A DNA stretch of 64,000 nucleotides, taken from contig NZ_QLST01000003.1 of the NCBI RefSeq assembly GCF_003293845.1, positions 167,188 to 231,187 on the forward strand, in the 5' to 3' direction. The notes under the pieces were generated by a model. That model was not told the origin of the DNA and did no database searches. It saw only the letters and a list, made by a program, of their open reading frames with translations. Source of the DNA: Flavobacterium tibetense. GTDB lineage: Bacteria > Bacteroidota > Bacteroidia > Flavobacteriales > Flavobacteriaceae. The position numbers and the translations under genes are program-made. Below are positions 58,305 to 64,000 of this stretch, piece by piece (within the stretch, counting starts at the first letter, position 1; the number at the start of each line of letters is the position of its first letter).

Positions 58305-59255
58305 ATGAATACAATTACGGCAACCCAATTCAACTTCCCGGGTCAAAAATCAGTTTATAGAGGTAAAGTTAGAGAAGTATACAACATCAATGACGACTTA
58401 TTAGTCATGATTGCTACAGACCGACTTTCCGCATTCGATGTAGTTTTACCAAAAGGAATTCCATATAAAGGACAAATTTTGAATCAAATTGCTACCAAAT
58501 TCATGGAATTGACTTCAGATATCGTTCCTAATTGGTTAGTAGCTACTCCAGATCCAAACGTAGCGGTTGGGCATTTGTGCGAACCTTTCAAAGTAGAAAT
58601 GGTGATTCGTGGCTATTTATCAGGTCATGCGGCTCGTGAATATGCTGCTGGAAAAAGAACACTTTGCGGTGTGGAAATGCCAGAAGGATTGAAAGAAAAT
58701 GATCAATTTCCAACGCCAATTATCACGCCTACAACCAAAGCCGATAACGGTTCTCACGATGAGGATATTTCTCGCGAAGCTATTTTAGCAAATGGAATTG
58801 TTTCGGAAGCAGATTATTTGGTGCTAGAAAAATACACCAGAGCTTTATACCAAAGAGGAACTGAAATTGCTGCCTCAAGAGGTTTAATTTTAGTAGATAC
58901 CAAATACGAATTTGGGAAAACCAAAGACGGACAAATCGTTTTGATTGACGAAATTCACACACCAGATTCTTCGCGTTATTTTTATGCAGAAGGGTATCAA
59001 GAAAGACAAAATAACAACGAAGAGCAAAAACAATTATCAAAAGAATTTGTACGCCGTTGGTTAATAGAAAATGGTTTCCAAGGCAAAGAAGGCCAACAAA
59101 TTCCATTCATGAGTGACGCATACATTGAAACCGTTTCCGACCGTTACATTGAATTATTCGAAAATATTTTGGGAGAAAAATTCATTAAAGCTGATATTTC
59201 AAATATCAACGAACGCATTGAGAAGAATGTGTTGGAGTATTTAGCGAGTAGATAA
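58305..59255 (+). CDS. purC: SAICAR synthase
   Basis: A 316-residue enzyme of purine synthesis, joining CAIR and aspartate with ATP. Visible blocks: [50 protein letters not shown] with the loop [16 protein letters not shown], and [34 protein letters not shown] metal site. The C-terminal extension [17 protein letters not shown] fits the longer group of Bacteroidota. It is normally next to phoH; here the inserted cassette and an outer-membrane gene intervene. Confidence 0.95.
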   Translation: MNTITATQFNFPGQKSVYRGKVREVYNINDDLLVMIATDRLSAFDVVLPKGIPYKGQILNQIATKFMELTSDIVPNWLVATPDPNVAVGHLCEPFKVEMVIRGYLSGHAAREYAAGKRTLCGVEMPEGLKENDQFPTPIITPTTKADNGSHDEDISREAILANGIVSEADYLVLEKYTRALYQRGTEIAASRGLILVDTKYEFGKTKDGQIVLIDEIHTPDSSRYFYAEGYQERQNNNEEQKQLSKEFVRRWLIENGFQGKEGQQIPFMSDAYIETVSDRYIELFENILGEKFIKADISNINERIEKNVLEYLASR

Positions 59256-59301
59256 GAATTTTAGTTGTTTCTTTTGAAATAATTTATTGGTAAACATACC
59301 C

Positions 59302-59363
59302 TTGTCAAGTCGAGCGGAGTCGAGACTTTTAGTTTAGAGTCTCAACTCTGCTCGACTTGACAA
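59302..59363. repeat. Palindromic REP-like element
   Basis: 26-base arms (59302-59327 and 59338-59363; 24 of 26 paired) with a 10-base loop. Core TCGAGCGGAGTCGAGA matches the element at 50356. It lies after purC and could also act as a terminator. The rest of the 227-base gap holds a 22-codon remnant at 59381-59449. Confidence 0.85.
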
Positions 59364-59482
59364 AATTAAGTCATGAAATAATGAACTGGAAAGTATTAAA
59401 AACAGAAGAAATCATTCAACAGATTAAACAAGCCAGAAAAAGAAAGTAAAAAAAATTCCGCAATAGAGGGATTTTTTTGTTG

Positions 59483-60295
59483 CTAAAGTTGGCTTTTTAT
59501 ATTTTTTATTATTTCACTTACTTCTTGAGTTGAATAAATACAACCATGACATACTTTTATTGTTCCTTTTTTATCAGTTACTTTACGAAATAAGTCTAAT
59601 TCTTGTTTGCTAAATTGACTTCCTGATTTTATTAATTTCAAAATCCCCTCAACTGCATAAAGTTGTTTTTCAGAATTTGTAGACTTCAACCAGTTTAAAA
59701 TACTATTCTTGTTGTTCTTAACAACAAAATCATTTAACTCTATTCTTTCTTTTGAGTTCATTGCGCCAACTCCACAATTTTCGCCATAAGTGTAATCTTT
59801 TAGAAATAATTCTTTTTCATTTAATTCAGCTTGAAAATTGTTTTTAAAAGTTGTTTTTAAATTATTAAGTTTTTTTTCGTTTTTGAATCTCTCTATTAAA
59901 ACATAATAAGGTTTCCAAATGTAAGAATCAGACCAATCAGATTTAACTTTTTTATTTTTTTGTTCACTAAATTCATAATGAATAATATCATTCTCTGCAG
60001 TGATTAATTTAATTTGAAAAACTTCATAAGAATCTGATTTTTTTCCATCCTTATAGATGTGTTGGTAATATTCAAAAATACCTTCTTTAAAATCAGGAGA
60101 GAGTTCTCGAAGGTAGATCCAACGACCTCTTATTTCATCTTGAACGGTTAGTTTTTTGATACAATTCTCAAGTTCTGTAAAATCTTTATTTGAAAGCACA
60201 CATGGTAAATCGTTTTTTTCTTGAAAAAACAATCTGAATGTTAAAAGTCCAATTAACAGAATGCTTAAAGAAATTATTAAAGTGTTTTTTCTCAT
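59483..60295 (-). CDS. Hypothetical protein with CHGC motif
   Basis: A 270-residue protein with an N-terminal hydrophobic signal or anchor (LIISLSILLIGLLTFRLFF). The middle is mixed strand (RGRWIYLRELSPDFKEGIFEYYQHIY, EKQLYAVEGILKLIKSGSQF). Near the end it has VCHGCIYST, plus a Cys in GENCGVGAM. No family is recognised. It is AT-rich and has no close neighbour in the same strand within 160 bases. Confidence 0.6.
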   Translation of the reverse strand: MRKNTLIISLSILLIGLLTFRLFFQEKNDLPCVLSNKDFTELENCIKKLTVQDEIRGRWIYLRELSPDFKEGIFEYYQHIYKDGKKSDSYEVFQIKLITAENDIIHYEFSEQKNKKVKSDWSDSYIWKPYYVLIERFKNEKKLNNLKTTFKNNFQAELNEKELFLKDYTYGENCGVGAMNSKERIELNDFVVKNNKNSILNWLKSTNSEKQLYAVEGILKLIKSGSQFSKQELDLFRKVTDKKGTIKVCHGCIYSTQEVSEIIKNIKSQL

Positions 60296-60460
60296 ATTGA
60301 GGTTGATTAAAACTTTAGAATGATAGGGAAATTATTAAAATAATAACAAAAATTTTAATTAAAGAATCAATCCATAAATTAAATGGAAAATAATAAAATT
60401 GAATGTCTGATTGTTTACTCATTTGATTTATTAATAGATTGATTTTTAAAATAGAAGTAA

Positions 60461-61342
60461 TTATTCATCTTCGTTTGATAAAAGACCTTTTCCTGCCGGT
60501 TCTAATTGTACCGTTTTCTTTAAATCTTCTAATTTTGAATAAAAAGTCTTTAAACTATAATTATTTTCCATTCCATGATCAAATATGTGTTTTGTTTTAT
60601 TATCATTATAAGTGATTGTAAGATCGCACATTATTTGACTAGAACTTCTTTCAAAATAGTCTTCTTTTAAACTTGGGAAATCTGAATAATTCAGCAATTC
60701 GATTAACTCCTTATATTCCTTCAAAGTTAATTTTCTATTGGCTTTATAAGAATTTAAAGTTTTTGTTAGTTTAAAATTAGCATTGAGATTTTGGTCTATT
60801 ATTATTTCATATTTTCCTCTAATATCATATCCTTTAAATGAGATTTTTTCAATGTTATATTTTTTTGGATTGTTGTTATAATTAACAAAACCACCATATT
60901 TGTGAATTAATATATCGTTGCTAAAATGAAATCTAGAATTTCTTTTTACTAATAAAAGATCCTGATTATTTTCTCTTGTAGTACTAGCAATCAAATTTAC
61001 ATCTTCATGAAGATTAGAAATTTTAATGGAGTCTTTACCAAAGCTCATAAAAGCATAGGAATATATAAAGCCGTATTTGTCTTTACCAACTACAAAAAGA
61101 TCTTTATAGCCGTTATTGTCAAAATCTCCTATGCAAAAAGGTTGAACCAACCGAGTTGAATCTTTTATCATTTCTAATCGGTAATTTTCTTTTGAAAATT
61201 TAGAATCCAATAGCATTATAAAGTTTTCAACATCAGTCAATGAAGTTAAATTATCTATCTCAGTAAGCATAATATCTTCTTTTAATTGTTTTTTACAAGA
61301 GATTAAAATTAATACCAATGTTAAAAATATAAGCTTTTTCAT
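60461..61342 (-). CDS. Hypothetical lipoprotein with an FG-GAP-like repeat
   Basis: A 293-residue lipoprotein (MKKLIFLTLVLILISC, cysteine at residue 16). It has one FG-GAP-like calcium loop (CIGDFDNNGYKDLFVVGKDK) and a C-terminal part (FKLTKTLNSYKANRKLTLKEYKELIELLNYSDFPSLK ... LTITYNDNKTKHIFDHG) that resembles DUF6438 proteins. Function is unknown. It may form a loose leftward pair with the CHGC protein downstream, 165 bases away, both of similar AT-rich makeup. Confidence 0.65.
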   Translation of the reverse strand: MKKLIFLTLVLILISCKKQLKEDIMLTEIDNLTSLTDVENFIMLLDSKFSKENYRLEMIKDSTRLVQPFCIGDFDNNGYKDLFVVGKDKYGFIYSYAFMSFGKDSIKISNLHEDVNLIASTTRENNQDLLLVKRNSRFHFSNDILIHKYGGFVNYNNNPKKYNIEKISFKGYDIRGKYEIIIDQNLNANFKLTKTLNSYKANRKLTLKEYKELIELLNYSDFPSLKEDYFERSSSQIMCDLTITYNDNKTKHIFDHGMENNYSLKTFYSKLEDLKKTVQLEPAGKGLLSNEDE

Positions 61343-61442
61343 TTTAAAGAAGGTTTGTTGAAAAAATTAATGTGCTGTTTGATTTGAAGAATTACACTCT
61401 GCAATATACCAAAATTCCTATAAAATCACATTTCATCAAAAC

Positions 61443-61471
61443 AAAAAAATCCGAAGTGCATTCGGATTTTT
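61443..61471 (-). terminator. Rho-independent terminator of the M42 gene
   Basis: Perfect 11-bp stem AAAAATCCGAA (61445-61455) with TTCGGATTTTT (61461-61471); A-run on the left gives T's on the reverse strand. Confidence 0.85.
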
Positions 61472-61481
61472 AAGATATCAT

Positions 61482-62588
61482 TTATTCATAAGTATATTTA
61501 AAATAACTAAACGTCTCGTTATTCTCAATTTTCAATAAACTTTCATAAATCAGTTTAATTACATTTTCCACATCATCGCGGTGTACCATTTCCACTGTTG
61601 TGTGCATGTAACGTAGCGGCAACGAAATCAAAGCCGAAGCCACACCGCCATTACTATAAGCAAAAGCATCCGTATCCGTTCCAGTAACTCTAGAAGTTGC
61701 ATTGCGTTGGAAAGGAATTTTATTAGCTTCCGCCGTGGCAACAATCATTTCACGCAGAATGTTTTGAGTGGCAGGCGCATAAGCAATCACAGGACCGCGA
61801 CCCATTTTTAAATCGCCTTCAATCTTTTTATCAATCATGGGAGTAGAGGTGTCGTGGCAAACATCAGTAACTATCGCAACATTAGGTTTAATAGTATGCG
61901 TAATCATTTCCGCACCACGCAAACCAATTTCCTCCTGAACCGAGTTTACTATGTACAATCCAAAAGGTAATTTCTTCTTATTTTCGTGCAACAAACGCGC
62001 CACTTCAGCAATCATAAAGCCGCCCATACGGTTGTCAATAGCTCTACAAACAAATTTGTTTTCGTTTAAAATCTCAAATCCATCCGGGTAAGTAATTACA
62101 CAACCCACATGAACGCCTAATTCTTCTACTTCTTTCTTGCTTTCACAACCGCAATCAATAAAAATATTTTCAATTTTTGCAGATTCTTCCGCTTTTCCGC
62201 TTCTTCCTCTAGTGTGAATCGCAGGCCAACCAAAAACGCCACGAACAATTCCTTTTTTGGTATGAATATTCACGCGCTTCGATGGCGCAATCTGATGATC
62301 CGAACCACCATTTCTAATCACATAAATCAATCCGTCATCCGTAATATAATTCACATACCACGAAATTTCATCCGAATGACCTTCAATTACCACTTTATAA
62401 GGTGCATCAGGATTAATTACCCCAACAGCACTTCCGTAAGTGTCCGTAATGAACGTGTCAACATACGGTTTCAAATAGTCCATCCAAATTTTCTGACCTT
62501 CCGCTTCATAGCCTGTTGGAGAAGCATTGTTTAAATATTTTTCTAAAAAAGTTAAAGAACTCTTCTTTAAGATTGATTTTGTGCTCAT
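61482..62588 (-). CDS. M42 family aminopeptidase
   Basis: A 368-residue cytosolic dinuclear zinc or cobalt aminopeptidase (FrvX/glutamyl-aminopeptidase-like). Metal ligands are visible in family order: His in VIEGHSDEISW, Asp in RAIDNRMGGFM, catalytic Glu-Glu in VNSVQEEIGLRGA, Asp in TDVCHDTSTP and His in LRYMHTTVEMV. Length is usual. It is a stand-alone gene with a terminator, divergent from the DUF4294 gene. Confidence 0.92.
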   Translation of the reverse strand: MSTKSILKKSSLTFLEKYLNNASPTGYEAEGQKIWMDYLKPYVDTFITDTYGSAVGVINPDAPYKVVIEGHSDEISWYVNYITDDGLIYVIRNGGSDHQIAPSKRVNIHTKKGIVRGVFGWPAIHTRGRSGKAEESAKIENIFIDCGCESKKEVEELGVHVGCVITYPDGFEILNENKFVCRAIDNRMGGFMIAEVARLLHENKKKLPFGLYIVNSVQEEIGLRGAEMITHTIKPNVAIVTDVCHDTSTPMIDKKIEGDLKMGRGPVIAYAPATQNILREMIVATAEANKIPFQRNATSRVTGTDTDAFAYSNGGVASALISLPLRYMHTTVEMVHRDDVENVIKLIYESLLKIENNETFSYFKYTYE

Positions 62589-62642
62589 ATATTATTTTTT
62601 TGCTAAATTATAAAATTGGTATCATAATTGTTCAAAATTATT

Positions 62643-62650
62643 TACATTTG
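62643..62650 (+). promoter_or_regulatory. Bacteroidota -7 box for the DUF4294 gene
   Basis: TACATTTG, 18 bases before the ATG at 62669. It rules out longer reading frames from upstream. Confidence 0.55.
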
Positions 62651-62668
62651 GATAACTATTTTACGGCA

Positions 62669-63337
62669 ATGAAACTATTCTTTTTATTTATTTTAAGTTT
62701 TCTATGTTTTACAGCATCGGGGCAAGTGCAAGATTCCATCAAAGTAACGGCTCAAGATTCGGCTGTTATTTACTCTATTGAGTTAAGAGAAATTGTGGTG
62801 TCAAAAGATGACGCCGCACTCGAAGAGCAACGTCAAAAGCTACTTATTTTAAAAAGAAGAGTTTACAAAACCTATCCTTATGCCAAAACAGCTGCCGAAA
62901 AGTTAACCCAACTCAACGCAAACATGGCAAAGCTGAAAACCAAAAAAGAAAAGAAAAAGTATTTCAAAATCGTAGAAAAATATTTAGAAGAAGAATTTGA
63001 ACCAAGATTAAAGAAACTTTCCAGAAAAGACGGACAAATTTTAGTAAAACTAATTCATCGCCAAACCGGAGAAACCACTTTCGATTTAATCAAAGAATAC
63101 AAAAGCGGCTGGAAAGCCTTCTGGTCAAGCAACACCGCCAAACTATTCGATATTAACATCAAAGAACAATACCAACCTTACGACAAAGCCGAAGATTTTC
63201 ACATAGAAAGTATTCTAATCACCGCTTTTCGCCAAGGACATCTAGTAGAACAAGCCCCAGCAAAACCACTAGATTTAAAAGACCTCGCCGCCTCATGGAG
63301 AGCAAAAATCGAAAAAGCCAAAGCCGAAAAAAAATAA
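62669..63337 (+). CDS. DUF4294 family exported protein
   Basis: A 222-residue protein with a signal peptide (MKLFFLFILSFLCFTASGQ). The mature part is helical and highly Lys-rich: REIVVSKDDAALEEQRQKL, LKRRVYKTYPYAKTAAEKL, KKYFKIVEKYLEEEFEPRL, KLIHRQTGETTFDLIKEYKS. This matches the DUF4294 family of Bacteroidota, of unknown function. A reading from 62516 in the same frame overlaps the M42 gene's start and is rejected. Confidence 0.82.
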   Translation: MKLFFLFILSFLCFTASGQVQDSIKVTAQDSAVIYSIELREIVVSKDDAALEEQRQKLLILKRRVYKTYPYAKTAAEKLTQLNANMAKLKTKKEKKKYFKIVEKYLEEEFEPRLKKLSRKDGQILVKLIHRQTGETTFDLIKEYKSGWKAFWSSNTAKLFDINIKEQYQPYDKAEDFHIESILITAFRQGHLVEQAPAKPLDLKDLAASWRAKIEKAKAEKK

Positions 63338-63966
63338 TACCTATATATAAGGTATAATGTTAAAAAGATTTGAAGCAGCCGTTTCGCATTCCATAAAGAC
63401 TATTGGTCCCGCTGTCCACTCTATCTTTTACAAACCTGACAGGTTTTCGAAAACTTGTCAGGTTTATAAAAGGATGCCGTTCCCATCGGGGCTAGTTCAA
63501 GACACTCAGCATTCCATAAAACCATTCCACTTGCTCGCAAAGCGAGCACTAATCTCTCGCAATGCGGGCAATTGTCATTCCGCAGAATAGGAATCTCCTA
63601 CGCAGTAGGCTATTGCTTAACGCAGTTAAGCCCACAACCAGAAACCAGAAACCCATCCAACCTCTTTTATGAACTTTGCCTATACTATATATAAGTATTA
63701 AAAAACTTCTATGACTTATATGTTTAACAAACAAATATACAATGAGAGGTGTTCCTCCTAATCGGAAGGGGGGAGGGGATGTTACAAGTATATCAATCCA
63801 CAACCCACAAACTATAAACCAAAAAAAACCCTTCGCGCCTTCGTGCCTTCGCGGCAAACAAAAAAACTTTCCCACATTAAATCCTTGTTATCAACAAGTT
63901 AAGAAAAGTATCAAAAAAAAGAGAAAAAAAAGATTGTAAAAGCCTTGCGAGTAAAGAAAAGAGTAT
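63338..63966. repeat. Gene-free mosaic of palindromes and dispersed repeats
   Basis: Contains a near-perfect 34-base palindrome at 63432-63465 (arms AAACCTGACA/TGTCAGGTTT, centre TTCGAA), an inverted TTGCTCGCAAAGCGAGCA at 63531-63548, GTCATTCCGCAGAATAGGAA (63573-63592), CTCTTTTATGAACTTT (63662-63677), ACTTCTATGACTTATATGTT (63705-63724), and CTTCGCGCC/CTTCGTGCC/CTTCGCGGC units (63831-63856). A 77-codon ORF here is assembled from repeats and is not a gene. Confidence 0.75.
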
Positions 63967-63974
63967 TACTTTTG
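63967..63974 (+). promoter_or_regulatory. Strong-looking promoter running out of the window
   Basis: TACTTTTG followed by GCACCCGCATTAAAGCAGAA. The start of an RNA or gene beyond position 64000 is expected. The GCAGAAGTTC leader is reminiscent of Bacteroidota stable-RNA leaders, but no gene is visible yet. Confidence 0.5.
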
Positions 63975-64000
63975 CACCCGCATTAAAGCAGAAGTTCACA

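Noticed and set aside
62516..62668. 51-codon N-terminal extension of the DUF4294 gene
   Set aside because: Overlaps the M42 gene start and lies upstream of the TACATTTG box; the ATG at 62669 starts a proper signal peptide.
63357..63590. 77-codon forward ORF after the DUF4294 gene
   Set aside because: Made of palindromic and dispersed repeats, no protein-like pattern, no promoter box.
1..64000. tRNA or rRNA genes
   Set aside because: No cloverleaf with TTCGANNC-type arm and no conserved rRNA block was recognised by eye.

Overview
The window reads as a chromosome segment from the Bacteroidota, family Flavobacteriaceae, most likely Flavobacterium or a close relative. DNA is AT-rich. Genes are preceded by the Bacteroidota -7 box TAnnTTTG rather than sigma70 boxes, with little Shine-Dalgarno signal. 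Lineage markers include gliding genes gldF and gldG, two proteins with type IX secretion (T9SS) C-terminal signals, and DUF4290, DUF5686, DUF4199, DUF5777 and DUF4294 proteins. CarB is short and the L31 is type B. No rRNA, tRNA, CRISPR array or complete insertion sequence was found.

Layout. 0-3.4 kb: partial P-loop ATPase, DUF493, DUF4290, murA, TauE/SafE permease. 3.5-9.6 kb: DUF5686 outer-membrane protein, aroQ, three small beta-barrels (two with near-identical 5' ends) and xerD. 9.7-12.1 kb: a leftward coiled-coil/zapA/6S-like RNA/rny block. 12.3-18.7 kb: M23 peptidase, TonB-dependent receptor, two lipoproteins, DUF2971. 19-24.1 kb: MsbA-like exporter, phosphosugar mutase, GT2 glycosyltransferase, DUF4199. 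24.2-32.8 kb: rpmE2 with a structured leader, GlmU-like protein, HEPN-like protein, mtaB, methyltransferase, lytic transglycosylase, half-size TauE, rpmH. 33-35.8 kb: carB. 35.9-42.6 kb: an envelope redox cluster (YceI, two haem lipoproteins, ankyrin, DOMON-like T9SS protein, DUF5777 barrel, FG-GAP/ASPIC T9SS protein). 42.6-47.4 kb: thioesterase, isoaspartyl peptidase, rmuC, candidate ncRNA, rluE-like synthase, dienelactone hydrolase. 47.5-50 kb: FecCD-type ABC transporter split by a GxxExxY gene between inverted repeats. 50.5-56.4 kb: dnaN, gldG, gldF, monooxygenase, SAM hydroxide adenosyltransferase, phoH. 56.4-57.6 kb: a KilA-N insertion bounded by copies of the phoH 3' end. 57.7-63.3 kb: outer-membrane protein, purC, two hypotheticals, M42 peptidase, DUF4294.

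Most genes are housekeeping: cell wall (murA, lytic transglycosylase, M23), nucleotide synthesis (carB, purC), replication and segregation (dnaN, xerD, zapA), RNA metabolism (rny, mtaB, rluE-like, L31, L34) and gliding (gldFG). The accessory signals are the phoH-targeted KilA-N insertion, the inverted-repeat-bounded GxxExxY cassette, the redox cluster, two structured non-coding RNA candidates and mosaics of short repeats in the three large gene-free stretches.
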